From assembly GCF_000010785.1 (NCBI RefSeq), contig NC_013799.1:1364001-1428000 (forward strand): DNA of 64,000 bases, written 5' to 3'. A model generated the notes under the pieces. The model ran no database searches. It was not told where the DNA came from and saw only the letters and a list, made by a program, of their open reading frames with translations. The translations under genes were made by a program, and so were the position numbers. Positions 52,091 to 60,488 of the stretch are shown piece after piece. The stretch comes from Hydrogenobacter thermophilus TK-6 (GTDB taxonomy: Bacteria; Aquificota; Aquificia; Aquificales; Aquificaceae). The first letter of the stretch is position 1. Every line of letters starts with the position of its first letter.

Positions 52091-52804
52091 TTACTCAGTT
52101 AGCGCTTCCTGAGGCTTGGGTAAGAAAGGCTCTAAGCCTTGCTCCTGTGCCCACCTTCTTCCCAGCTCGTAGGCAGCTTTGGCTGTGCTGAGGTTCTTCT
52201 CTATGAGTTCCAGCTTCTTTTTGAACTTTCTCTCCAGTGCCGAGTCAAGGGATGCGGTACCACCAGAGGCTACAAACTTCTTCAGAAACCTTGATTTTAT
52301 ACCATGCTCTATGGCTTCCAGCCCCACGCACCCAACAGCACCAAAGAGCGCACCTATCATAGCCATGTTGGTAGAAAGCTCAGTGCCAGCTATATCAATG
52401 GCAAACTTGGTGGCAGAGAAGTTAAGGACCTTGACATTTAAAGACTCAAGAAACTCCTTGTCCTCGTCGGTAAGCAGGTCCTCTTCCGAATTGATGATGA
52501 TAAGCCCGTTTTTCTTTATACCCGAGTAAAAGGGCATGGTGTAGGACTTGCCCATAGTGATGACCTGAGGGTGGAAGACCATTATCACATCGGGGTAGAC
52601 CACCTCGCCTCTGTCGTATATAGGCTCTATACCTATACGCGCGTAGCTCTCCGCAGGTGCCATCCTCTTTTCCGCGCCAAAAAAGGGGTTGGAAACGGCA
52701 TAATAGCCCTCGTAGTCCGCTGCGGTGGCTATGATGTGCGCAGCGGTAACTGCACCCTGACCGCCTAAAGCAGGCATCCTTATGTTCACCCTTCTCCTTT
52801 TCAT
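52091..52804 (-). CDS. porG: 2-Oxoacid:ferredoxin oxidoreductase gamma subunit
   Basis: The 237-residue subunit has the gamma pattern: NIRMPALGGQGAVTAAHIIATAA, then NPFFGAEKRMAPAESYARIG. It binds CoA and contributes to the oxidoreductase interface. It overlaps porB by 4 bases and is the last gene of the operon. The substrate is most likely pyruvate from gene order. Confidence 0.88.
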   Translation of the reverse strand: MKRRRVNIRMPALGGQGAVTAAHIIATAADYEGYYAVSNPFFGAEKRMAPAESYARIGIEPIYDRGEVVYPDVIMVFHPQVITMGKSYTMPFYSGIKKNGLIIINSEEDLLTDEDKEFLESLNVKVLNFSATKFAIDIAGTELSTNMAMIGALFGAVGCVGLEAIEHGIKSRFLKKFVASGGTASLDSALERKFKKKLELIEKNLSTAKAAYELGRRWAQEQGLEPFLPKPQEALTE

Positions 52805-53661
52805 AGCAGTCCTTCCTCCTTCACTCTGTTTATGACTTCCTCAGCCTGAGGCGTCATGTACTCAAAGAAGGAAAATCTCTCTTTGTCCCTTTGTCTCATC
52901 TCGTCAAGACCGTCGTCGGAGTTGAGACCTATCTCCAGTATGCATGGAGTGTAGAGGTGCACATAGGTAGGTCCTACTTCCCGCGCTACATATATAGCCT
53001 TCTTTATAACACTCTCTACTCTCTTGGGGGAAGACACGGTGAGCCTTGCCACATAGTGACATCCTGAGTCTATGGCTATCTGCCACATGGGTACTTTATC
53101 CCACTGCTTGCCCTTGGGTGCCATTTTAAACACATGTCCCTTGACCGTCATACCGCTCTCCTGCCCGCCTGTGTTGGCATAAACCTCGTTGTCAAAGCAT
53201 ATGGTGGTGATCTTCTCCTGCCTGAAGAAAGACTGGAGTGTGCAGTCAAGACCTATATCAACTATTGCACCATCACCTGCCAGCACCACCACATCCTTTA
53301 CCTTGTCTGGGAATCTCCACTCCAGCACTCTCTTTATGCCAGAAGCTACCGCATTCTGGTTTCCAAACAGGGAGTGGACCGTGTGGAGCGCTATGTGTGG
53401 GAAAACCAGAGATGTGCATCCTGTGGAGTTGACTATTATGGTATCTTCTGGATTGGGCAGGGAGGCAAGTATGTACCTGAGAGCCATAGACTCGGGACAT
53501 CCCGCGCACAGGGAGTGCTCTTCTATGAGCTCTTTAGTGTAGGGAAGGTCCATCACGCCCCTCTTGGGATTACCCCAGGTGGCTCTTTCTTCAAGGTCCA
53601 CTATCTCCTTTGGTATAAACTCTCTAAGAGCTTCGTTTATCTCGTATATTTTATATGACAT
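52801..53661 (-). CDS. porB: 2-Oxoacid:ferredoxin oxidoreductase beta subunit
   Basis: This 286-residue subunit binds thiamine diphosphate and a 4Fe-4S cluster. The TPP motif is GDGAIVDIGLDCTLQ...NEVYANTGGQESG, and cluster cysteines appear in HSLCAGCPESMALR and NSTGCTSLVF. It decarboxylates the 2-oxoacid, or in reverse makes it from acyl-CoA and CO2. It overlaps porA by 11 bases. Confidence 0.92.
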   Translation of the reverse strand: MSYKIYEINEALREFIPKEIVDLEERATWGNPKRGVMDLPYTKELIEEHSLCAGCPESMALRYILASLPNPEDTIIVNSTGCTSLVFPHIALHTVHSLFGNQNAVASGIKRVLEWRFPDKVKDVVVLAGDGAIVDIGLDCTLQSFFRQEKITTICFDNEVYANTGGQESGMTVKGHVFKMAPKGKQWDKVPMWQIAIDSGCHYVARLTVSSPKRVESVIKKAIYVAREVGPTYVHLYTPCILEIGLNSDDGLDEMRQRDKERFSFFEYMTPQAEEVINRVKEEGLL

Positions 53662-54853
53662 GCTTGACCTCCTTTCCGGTAAGTTTTAGCACCTCTCTCA
53701 CTATGACTTCTGCAGGCATGGTCATACCGCCAGCAACTCTGGGAGCACCTATGATCTCTGCGCTGGAGTGTCCGTATAGGTATCTTCTGACTTCCCTTTC
53801 AAGCCAGCCTACCACATTAAACTCAGGAACGAATATGTACTTGGCACCTTTTGTTGCCTCTCTTAATTCCTCAATGGGGAAGGGTCTTATAGTTTTGAGC
53901 TTGACCACCCTTGCAGAAATACCTTCATCTTCCAACATTCTTACCGCTTCCTTTGCTTGTGCGGATGCTGTACCGCAGGCAACAAAGACCAGGTCTGCCT
54001 CCGGATCCCCGAAATGCTCTATGAGACCTCTAAGATAGTGTTTGGCGTATGGTCTTGACCTTTCTATGGCAGCGCGCACTTCCCACTGCCAACTGGCGTG
54101 GGTTGCGTAAGATATGTAGTTGGACTTCATGACAAAGGGGTCTCTGAGGAACCTGCCGGGTGGGACTTCTGCATCTATTACGGGCATAGGTGCCCTGTAG
54201 GGGTTGTAAGGTGGCAGAGCTATGTCATCCGGTGGTAGCATTACCGTCTCTCTGGTGTGAGATACAAAAAATCCGTCCACCACAGTTATAACAGGCACGT
54301 GCACATCAGGCTGCTCCGCCACTACAAAGCCTGCCAGTATCATGTCAAAGAGGTCCTGGGCAGTTTCTGCATACCATATCATGCAACCTGTGTCCAGCAG
54401 GAAGGAGACCTCCAGGTTATCCGGCTGTATAGATAAAGGTGCGTTTACGCCTCTTGCCATAAGCACCAGCTGGACTGGTATGCGTGTACCAGCCCACATG
54501 GGGAAGTTTTCCATAGCCCTGAGGGTTCCAGGTCCTGAGGTGGTGGTTATGGTCCTTGCTCCAGCCAAAGCGCACCCTGCAATTTCCGACATGACACCAA
54601 ACTCGGACTCACCTCTGAAGTAAACGCCCACATAGCCCTCTACCCAAAGCTCACCGATGAGGTGTGCAGCCTCCGACTGAGGAGTTATAGGATAGGATAC
54701 GGAAGCATCAACGGAAGCCCTTTTTACCGCCTCCTTTACCGCTTCCGAGCCCGTCATAAAGTGCTTGGTCCTTGGAGCTTCAAAGAGAAGGTAATCTGGT
54801 GAGACAACTTTTTGTCCTGCCCTGTTATATAAAATGCTTTCTGTTGCTTGCAT
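53651..54853 (-). CDS. porA: 2-Oxoacid:ferredoxin oxidoreductase alpha subunit
   Basis: The 400-residue subunit has the alpha domain motifs: MTGSEAVKEAVKRASVDASVSYPITPQSEAAH and ALAGARTITTTSGPGTLRAMENF. This forms the pyrimidine-TPP fold domain and the substrate pocket. It has the PorA length and order. It sits 66 bases downstream of porD. Confidence 0.92.
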   Translation of the reverse strand: MQATESILYNRAGQKVVSPDYLLFEAPRTKHFMTGSEAVKEAVKRASVDASVSYPITPQSEAAHLIGELWVEGYVGVYFRGESEFGVMSEIAGCALAGARTITTTSGPGTLRAMENFPMWAGTRIPVQLVLMARGVNAPLSIQPDNLEVSFLLDTGCMIWYAETAQDLFDMILAGFVVAEQPDVHVPVITVVDGFFVSHTRETVMLPPDDIALPPYNPYRAPMPVIDAEVPPGRFLRDPFVMKSNYISYATHASWQWEVRAAIERSRPYAKHYLRGLIEHFGDPEADLVFVACGTASAQAKEAVRMLEDEGISARVVKLKTIRPFPIEELREATKGAKYIFVPEFNVVGWLEREVRRYLYGHSSAEIIGAPRVAGGMTMPAEVIVREVLKLTGKEVKHVI

Positions 54854-54919
54854 ATTACACCTCCTTACAAAGGGTTTTCTTAAATTTACTTAAAAAGTAT
54901 GCCAGTGGCATGATGTTGG

Positions 54920-55489
54920 TCATTTACCCAGATCCCTCTTCACTTCTTCTGCTATCTTTATGAACTTCTCCATCTCCTCCAAATGCTGATCCCTCAAAGT
55001 TATCATAGCATCCTCGTGTCCCGCCATACCGCACATGGCTATGGTAAAGCAGTCCGTCTCCGCTCTTATTATCTTGAGCGCCACATTGGCATAGTGGCAG
55101 TGAACTCCCACAAAGATGCATGCCTTTATCTTGTTGTGCCATATAGTGAGGTTGGGATGATTAGGGTTTATCTCCACTGCTGGGTTTATCTTGGGATACT
55201 TGGGTCTGTAATCGTACATGGGGATAATTTTTGCTCCGAGAACTTCAGCCATCTTTCTCACCAGCTTGGCTTTCTCCTTAGCCTCTTCGTTCCACGCATA
55301 GAGCACCTGAGGACCAGGAAAGATGGTAGGATTTTGTCTTGTGAGCATTGCCTTTGCCGCTTCCCTCATAGCTATATCTTCATCCACTATCTCGTTAAAC
55401 ATGAGAGCCTTACCTGGAGGTGGGTTTAAAACCCCTTCATAGACAGCTACAGGGTAGGGTGAAAAACCGCTTGGTCCAAGCGTTGCCAT
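54920..55489 (-). CDS. porD: Accessory subunit of the oxidoreductase (PorD-like)
   Basis: The 189-residue protein lacks iron-sulfur motifs, though it has several isolated Cys and His (KACIFVGVHCHYANVALKI, MCGMAGHEDA). It belongs to the small conserved family annotated as CO dehydrogenase beta-subunit-like in the Aquificales. It is encoded between porE and porA, as in the five-gene por operon of Hydrogenobacter, where it is an enzyme subunit. The name is by gene order. Confidence 0.7.
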   Translation of the reverse strand: MATLGPSGFSPYPVAVYEGVLNPPPGKALMFNEIVDEDIAMREAAKAMLTRQNPTIFPGPQVLYAWNEEAKEKAKLVRKMAEVLGAKIIPMYDYRPKYPKINPAVEINPNHPNLTIWHNKIKACIFVGVHCHYANVALKIIRAETDCFTIAMCGMAGHEDAMITLRDQHLEEMEKFIKIAEEVKRDLGK

Positions 55490-55511
55490 AATAAACCTCC
55501 TTTAAAAAGTT

Positions 55512-55742
55512 TTACTTTTCCGCATGCACTTCTGGCATGATCATGTGAATGGCATTGCGCTTAAGAAGATTTACACAAACATAGACACACAAAGCGCAGC
55601 CTTTGCATCTGTCTTGGATGACATACGCGTGATGTTCTTCATCCGTGTACATGAGAGTGTTGGGCTCTGGACAGAACAGTGTACACTGCTTGCAGTTGTA
55701 CTTACTGCACTCGTCGTTTATCACCTCCGCCACATAGTACAT
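55512..55742 (-). CDS. porE: Two-cluster ferredoxin subunit (PorE-like)
   Basis: This 76-residue protein contains cysteine-rich motifs CSKYNCKQCTLFCPEP and CKGCALCVYVCV, for two 4Fe-4S clusters. It would pass electrons from the oxidoreductase core to ferredoxin. It is the first gene of the operon and has a GGAGGC-type ribosome-binding site. The name follows operon order. Confidence 0.82.
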   Translation of the reverse strand: MYYVAEVINDECSKYNCKQCTLFCPEPNTLMYTDEEHHAYVIQDRCKGCALCVYVCVNLLKRNAIHMIMPEVHAEK

Positions 55743-55791
55743 GCCTTGCCTCCTAAAAAGGAATTTATCGGAGTTTATTAAGTTAAAGTTC

Positions 55792-55820
55792 TTGCAAAAA
55801 ATGTCAAGCTGTTTTATATT
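55792..55820 (+). promoter_or_regulatory. Sigma-70-like promoter of the S41 protease gene
   Basis: TTGCAA (55792-55797) and TATATT (55815-55820) are 17 bases apart. The start would be near 55827, about 10 bases before the ATG. A minus-strand TTGACA at 55807-55802 overlaps the spacer, and may serve the por operon. Confidence 0.6.
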
Positions 55821-55836
55821 CTTTTAACCTAAGAGT

Positions 55837-56955
55837 ATGAGTATTCCACTGCTTCTTCTGATCCTTCTTCTGCAGATAGTCTATGCTCAGGAAGTATGTT
55901 CCAAAGAGGAAGCCTTAAGTAGGTTTAAAGAGGTTCTTACTAAATATTATCTGTGGAAGGATAGAGTGGACGGTGTAGAGTGGGGAAGTCTTGACGAGGC
56001 TATCACATATCTGAGAAAAAAGGGGGACAGATGGACTGCCATAACAAAGCTTGAGGAGGACAGGCTCTGGTATTCAAAAGCCAAGATGTTGGGCGTAGGA
56101 ATTAGATGGGACGACGATGGGCAGATAAGGCGTGTTTTCAGAGGATCTCCTGCAGAGAAGTCTGGACTGAAGGAAGGAGACATAATAATTTCCGTCAACG
56201 GAGTAGAAGATAAAGAGCTTTGGAGTCAGACTATAAGGAGTGTGCCAGTAGGAAACATAATAAACATGGTTGTAAAGAGGGGGGAAAACACTATAAACTT
56301 TCGCATAATAAAAGGGGAATTTACCGTACCACCTATTGAAGATGTACGGGTGATCCTATTGGATCACAAAAGGATAGGCTACATTGCTATGACAAACTTT
56401 ACTAATCCTGCTATTGAGGACTTCAAGAAGACTTTAGAGTTTTTAAACTCCCAAAAGGTGGATGCCCTCTTGCTGGACCTTAGAAACAACGGCGGGGGAC
56501 TTATCTCCGTTGCTAAAGCTATAGCAGACATGTTAATAAGGGGGGAGGGTGTCATGTTTTACTTAGAATCAAGGAGCGGTGGACCAAGCATATACGAGTT
56601 TAAAAGTGGTGAGCCTCTCTTCAAAAAACCCATACTTGTCTTTGTAAATCGTTGGACCGCTTCAGCAGCTGAGCTTTTAACTGTGCTGCTTAGGACTTAT
56701 GCCAAAGCAGTTGTGGCAGGTGAGTTAACGGTGGGCAAGTATGTAGGTAGCAATATGTATCAACTGGACAGCTGCGGTAATGTTCTCAGATTGGTGACCT
56801 TTGAAATGAAACTTCCCAACGGGAGAAGCATAACAGATGATATGGGTATTCTCCCAGACTGCGTCATAAAAGCTAACGGTGATGATGGGCTCAGCATGGC
56901 TCTTGACTGTCTGATGCAGAAGGTATTCCAAGAACCTTCTGTAGCTCAGCCTTAA
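55837..56955 (+). CDS. S41-family C-terminal processing peptidase
   Basis: The 372-residue protein has a signal peptide (about 1-18), a PDZ domain (about 85-170; RRVFRGSPAEKSGLKEGDIIISVNG) and the tail-specific protease catalytic Ser in NRWTASAAELL and Lys in TVGKYVG. It cleaves exposed C-termini in the periplasm. Its last 65 bases overlap the convergent kinase-like gene. Confidence 0.93.
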   Translation: MSIPLLLLILLLQIVYAQEVCSKEEALSRFKEVLTKYYLWKDRVDGVEWGSLDEAITYLRKKGDRWTAITKLEEDRLWYSKAKMLGVGIRWDDDGQIRRVFRGSPAEKSGLKEGDIIISVNGVEDKELWSQTIRSVPVGNIINMVVKRGENTINFRIIKGEFTVPPIEDVRVILLDHKRIGYIAMTNFTNPAIEDFKKTLEFLNSQKVDALLLDLRNNGGGLISVAKAIADMLIRGEGVMFYLESRSGGPSIYEFKSGEPLFKKPILVFVNRWTASAAELLTVLLRTYAKAVVAGELTVGKYVGSNMYQLDSCGNVLRLVTFEMKLPNGRSITDDMGILPDCVIKANGDDGLSMALDCLMQKVFQEPSVAQP

Positions 56956-57430
56956 TTTCTTCTTTACTCCTCTGTGTATTTATTATCAGAGCCTTTTCGG
57001 GAGGTTCAAAAATCTCCTTCTGCTTTAAATAAACGCTAAAGTCAGCGTCCGATATGTCCTCTCTGCTATGTAGTCTTCTCTCTATCTCTTCTTCCTGAGC
57101 CTCTGCCATTAAAAATAAAACTTTATCAAAATACTCCTCTACCATCTTCCTCTGCCACTTCTTAAGAAAGGTTGCATCCAACACAACATCCTTCCCGGCG
57201 GCATGAGCCTTCTTTGCTCTCTCTATCATCTCCTGATAAACCCTCTTTGTCCACTCTTCCGAGTATATGCTCTCACCAAAACCTACCCTTACACGCTCTT
57301 CTTGCTTTAAACCTGCCAGCTCCTTCCTTATAACGTCGCTTCTTATCCACTCAAAACCAAAATCTTGGTGGAGTATGCTGGCTATAAAGGACTTGCCACT
57401 CCCAGAAAATCCCATAACCACCACTATCAT
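56891..57430 (-). CDS. P-loop kinase-like protein (AAA_33 type)
   Basis: The 179-residue protein starts MIVVVMGFSGSGKSFIASIL (Walker A) and has DVVLDATFLKKWQR, resembling small-molecule or polynucleotide kinases of the AAA_33/Zeta-like group. Substrate is unknown. It overlaps the DsbA/G-like gene by 4 bases. The 3' end overlaps the S41 protease gene by 65 bases on the opposite strand. Confidence 0.75.
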   Translation of the reverse strand: MIVVVMGFSGSGKSFIASILHQDFGFEWIRSDVIRKELAGLKQEERVRVGFGESIYSEEWTKRVYQEMIERAKKAHAAGKDVVLDATFLKKWQRKMVEEYFDKVLFLMAEAQEEEIERRLHSREDISDADFSVYLKQKEIFEPPEKALIINTQRSKEEIKAELQKVLGIPSASDSQEPC

Positions 57431-57924
57431 CTTACACCAAGGAGTTTAAGAAGCTCAGGATTGTATCCCTCTATGATTTTGTATTCTTTTAGCACTATGT
57501 TATAAGGTGTTGACCTAACGCCGAGTTTTTGCGCTATGTTTATATGTTCGTATACTAATGGACACTCCTTTACCTTAGGTGGATTGCCATCCAACTTGCC
57601 CGATAGCACCTCATCAAGGGCTTTTAGCTTATTCTTTGAGCATGCTATATAAAAGGCTTTGGGATAGCTTTCGGGAGCTGTTTTGAAGGGAAACAGGAAT
57701 ACATAAATCTTGATCCTATTAAGGTGGGGTTTTAGCTCCTCCCACTCTTTCCTACAATGAGGACAGTCTGGATTTATAAAGGTTATGAGCTTATTATTTC
57801 CATTTCCCACAACTATGGCTTTACTTAAGGGTATTTCTTTCACCTGCTCCCTTACAAATTCCGAGTATAAGTCTCCTCCAAAGGCAGGTATTAAAAGCAA
57901 AAATACCAATACAAGCATAAGCAT
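57427..57924 (-). CDS. Exported thioredoxin-fold protein (DsbG/DsbA-like)
   Basis: This 165-residue protein has a signal peptide (about 1-17) and the redox motif CPHC in FINPDCPHCRKEW. The cis-Pro segment reads GVRSTPYNIVLKE. This fits the DsbC/DsbG/DsbA-like oxidoreductase family. It probably handles disulfides in the periplasm. It is preceded by the exonuclease gene on the same strand. Confidence 0.8.
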   Translation of the reverse strand: MLMLVLVFLLLIPAFGGDLYSEFVREQVKEIPLSKAIVVGNGNNKLITFINPDCPHCRKEWEELKPHLNRIKIYVFLFPFKTAPESYPKAFYIACSKNKLKALDEVLSGKLDGNPPKVKECPLVYEHINIAQKLGVRSTPYNIVLKEYKIIEGYNPELLKLLGVR

Positions 57925-57942
57925 AGGTTTATTTTAGCATAC

Positions 57943-58596
57943 TTACCACACTTTTATAGGTAGGTCCTTTAGCCTCCTGTTTTCGTAAGGTTTTATCAGT
58001 TTAAGGAAGACAAGAGCCGTCATGTAGGCGTCTTCTAAGGCCGAGTGATGAGAGCTGGAAGGAAGGTCAAAAAGTGAGAGCATCTCGTCTAAGGAGATGT
58101 GCTTTTCGCTCTTGTAAAGATCAAGCACATCAAGAGAGTAAGGGACAAAGGGAACACTACAGAAGCTCTTTAAGAGTTTTTTAAGCATCACCAGGTCTAT
58201 GTAAAAGAAGTAGCCTACCAACAAACTTCCCCTTGAAAACTCCAAAAACTCTTTACTTACCTCCTCCCGCTCTTTGGCAATGTCAAGGTCAGATGGAGTT
58301 ATGCCGTGTACCTCTATGGATGACCTCTTGGGTGGTGTTTGGGGTTTTATAAGCCGATAAAAGCTCTGACTAAGATCAATGCATAGGTCCTTTACTTTCA
58401 AAGCTCCTATAGCTATAGGTTCATCCTTCTTTAGGTCAAGTCCAGTAGTTTCCGTATCGCATACTACAAAGGTGGTATCTTTAATCTTTGCCTTGATATC
58501 CACATCCCAATTACACGCATAAAACTTTTCCCCGTGTATATTTTTGTAAGCATGCCTTATACACCTGTTTAAAAAGTCCGGATAGTAAAACATCAC
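57943..58596 (-). CDS. DEDDh 3'-5' exonuclease (DnaQ-like)
   Basis: The 217-residue protein has exonuclease motifs: DTETTGLDL (Asp, Glu), VGYFFYIDLVML (Asp) and HHSALEDAYMTA (His, Asp). This is the DnaQ/epsilon-like DEDDh family. It overlaps the CNMP/CBS gene by 4 bases. Similar exonuclease genes sit next to DUF294 proteins in several bacteria, suggesting a linked function not yet understood. Confidence 0.88.
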   Translation of the reverse strand: MMFYYPDFLNRCIRHAYKNIHGEKFYACNWDVDIKAKIKDTTFVVCDTETTGLDLKKDEPIAIGALKVKDLCIDLSQSFYRLIKPQTPPKRSSIEVHGITPSDLDIAKEREEVSKEFLEFSRGSLLVGYFFYIDLVMLKKLLKSFCSVPFVPYSLDVLDLYKSEKHISLDEMLSLFDLPSSSHHSALEDAYMTALVFLKLIKPYENRRLKDLPIKVW

Positions 58597-60446
58597 ATGA
58601 AGTATCTCAGCTGGTATCTGTGGCGAAGAAGGTTCTGAAGCTCCTCTACTATCCCAAAAACATCCTTTAGTACAGATCTTTCAGCTCTTGAGAGAGCCTG
58701 AGGGTTTATGTAGTTGGTGGGTTCTTTGCCCTTTATAATCTCCTGAGCTTGGAACCTGAGGCGCAATCCCATTAAAAACTTGTAAGCATCCTCAAGGTCT
58801 CTTGAAAATCTTTCAGAGATAACACCTTCAGAAGAAAGCTCTCTTATCCTCTCAAAAGTGTTGGTGAGCCTTATTTTGTGTTCAAGAGCCAAAACTCTTA
58901 CACCTTGCACTATGGGAAGTACTCCTCCAGCTTTTATGTCAAACTCGCCTTTATGTTCTCCAGACTTTTCTACGACAAAACCCCTAAAAAAGCCCAGCGG
59001 TACCCTAAATCTCGCCGCCTGACTTGCCAAAAAGGCAAGAAAGACGGGGTTATCGCTCACTTTTTTAAGCACATGCTCACGTAGCTCTTCCACAAGGGAT
59101 TGGGACCCAAAAACGCCTCTGAAATCAAAGAATATGGATACATTAAGTGTGTGCTGACCTTTCGGATTTTCTATCCACATATCCACCTGTTTAATCCACT
59201 CCTCTAAGCTCTTTCTCCATACAGGGTTTGAGAGCATAACACCACCCGGACAGGGAGGAAAACCTATCTTGAGAAGGTTTTTTGTGTATCTACCTGAGAA
59301 TTCCTCAAAGTACTTTTTGGCAGATATATCCAGCATAGGTCTGTCTTCATATATAAGGGCATTGTCCTGATCAGTTTTGAGGCTTTGTTCCTTCCTCCCT
59401 TCACTTCCAAGCACAAGTATGCCAAAAGCTGTAGGTGGTTCGGCTCCCATCTCCTTTATGGTAAGAAACACTACTCTCTGCATGATTTTGTCGTTTATCT
59501 CGGATATATACCTGCCTACCAACTCTGGGTCCGCACCTTCTGTTATGTATTCAACGGCAACTTGGAATACAAGGGAGTATATGTAAGCAAGGTCTTCAAT
59601 GCTTTTTGCCCTACCTATATCCTTAATCAGGAATAAAAGATTCTTACTTTCGTAAGATATTATGTCTCTGTCTTCCAGCACGCCCACTATCTTTCCCCTG
59701 TCTCTTACTGCAAGCCTTCTTATGTTATGTTTTGCCATAAGTAGGAGAGCATCAAAGAGGAGAGCGTCCGCATCTATCTCTATGAGAGGAAAAGAGGCAA
59801 TATCCTTTGCCTTCCTTTGTTTTGGATCATGCCCTTCCGCCAACACTTTTCTGATTATGTCCCTCTCGGTAATTATGCCTACCGCATCACCATCACGCAC
59901 AAAAGCAAAGGTGAGCCCCTCCCTGACCATTTTCAGGATCACTTCCGAAAGGCTTTCTTCGCCCTCCACAAATAGTGGAGGGGATAGCTTTATTTTTCTA
60001 ACAGGTAAGTTGGCTAACCTCTCAAAGCCTATTCTGATGGTGGTTTTTTCTTTGCGTATTCTGTTGACAAGCTTGTTGGTATAAAAGTTTCTAAGGTCCT
60101 CATAATCCTTTACCAACCTTAAAAAGATGGGTTTGGGAATCATGAAAAGTATGGTATCTTCTGTCGCTACCGCAGTTGAGGAAGAAGTTGTATTTCCCAG
60201 AAGGGAAATATATCCAAAACTGTCTCCTTCGTGGAGGTAATCCACATTCTGCCTGTCTCTCTTTAATACAACAGCACCTTTTCTTATCACATACAGAAAC
60301 TCAAGAGGGGGACTACCTTCCGTAAAGATGGTCTCACCTTTAGAGTAGTATCTTACAAGCAGATTGGAACTGATGCGCTTTATCTCCTCCTCTGGGAGCC
60401 TATCAAAGGGATAGGTCTCTTTTAAAAACCTCTCAGGGTCAAGCAT
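58593..60446 (-). CDS. cNMP-binding/CBS/nucleotidyltransferase-like regulator (DUF294)
   Basis: This 617-residue protein has a cyclic-nucleotide-binding domain (about 10-125; GETIFTEGSPPLEFLYVIRKGAVVLKRD), a CBS pair (about 150-275; VGIITERDIIRK, VGVLEDRDIISY), a GlnD-like nucleotidyltransferase core (about 340-365; GSEGRKEQSLKTDQDNALIYED) and a DUF294 C-terminal part. It should sense nucleotides and modify or regulate a partner. It follows the acetate permease gene after a terminator-like hairpin and overlaps the exonuclease gene. Confidence 0.88.
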   Translation of the reverse strand: MLDPERFLKETYPFDRLPEEEIKRISSNLLVRYYSKGETIFTEGSPPLEFLYVIRKGAVVLKRDRQNVDYLHEGDSFGYISLLGNTTSSSTAVATEDTILFMIPKPIFLRLVKDYEDLRNFYTNKLVNRIRKEKTTIRIGFERLANLPVRKIKLSPPLFVEGEESLSEVILKMVREGLTFAFVRDGDAVGIITERDIIRKVLAEGHDPKQRKAKDIASFPLIEIDADALLFDALLLMAKHNIRRLAVRDRGKIVGVLEDRDIISYESKNLLFLIKDIGRAKSIEDLAYIYSLVFQVAVEYITEGADPELVGRYISEINDKIMQRVVFLTIKEMGAEPPTAFGILVLGSEGRKEQSLKTDQDNALIYEDRPMLDISAKKYFEEFSGRYTKNLLKIGFPPCPGGVMLSNPVWRKSLEEWIKQVDMWIENPKGQHTLNVSIFFDFRGVFGSQSLVEELREHVLKKVSDNPVFLAFLASQAARFRVPLGFFRGFVVEKSGEHKGEFDIKAGGVLPIVQGVRVLALEHKIRLTNTFERIRELSSEGVISERFSRDLEDAYKFLMGLRLRFQAQEIIKGKEPTNYINPQALSRAERSVLKDVFGIVEELQNLLRHRYQLRYFM

Positions 60447-60450
60447 ATCT

Positions 60451-60485
60451 TAAAAAAATAAAGCCCGCCGGAAGGCGAGCCTTTT
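60451..60485 (-). terminator. Rho-independent terminator or attenuator after actP
   Basis: On the minus strand GCTCGCC-TTCC-GGCGGGC (one G-U pair) is followed by TTTATTTTTTT. It lies between the permease stop (60489) and the ATG (60446) of the cNMP/CBS gene, whose start codon comes just after the T-run with no Shine-Dalgarno site. It may thus act as an attenuator. Confidence 0.75.
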
Positions 60486-60488
60486 TGT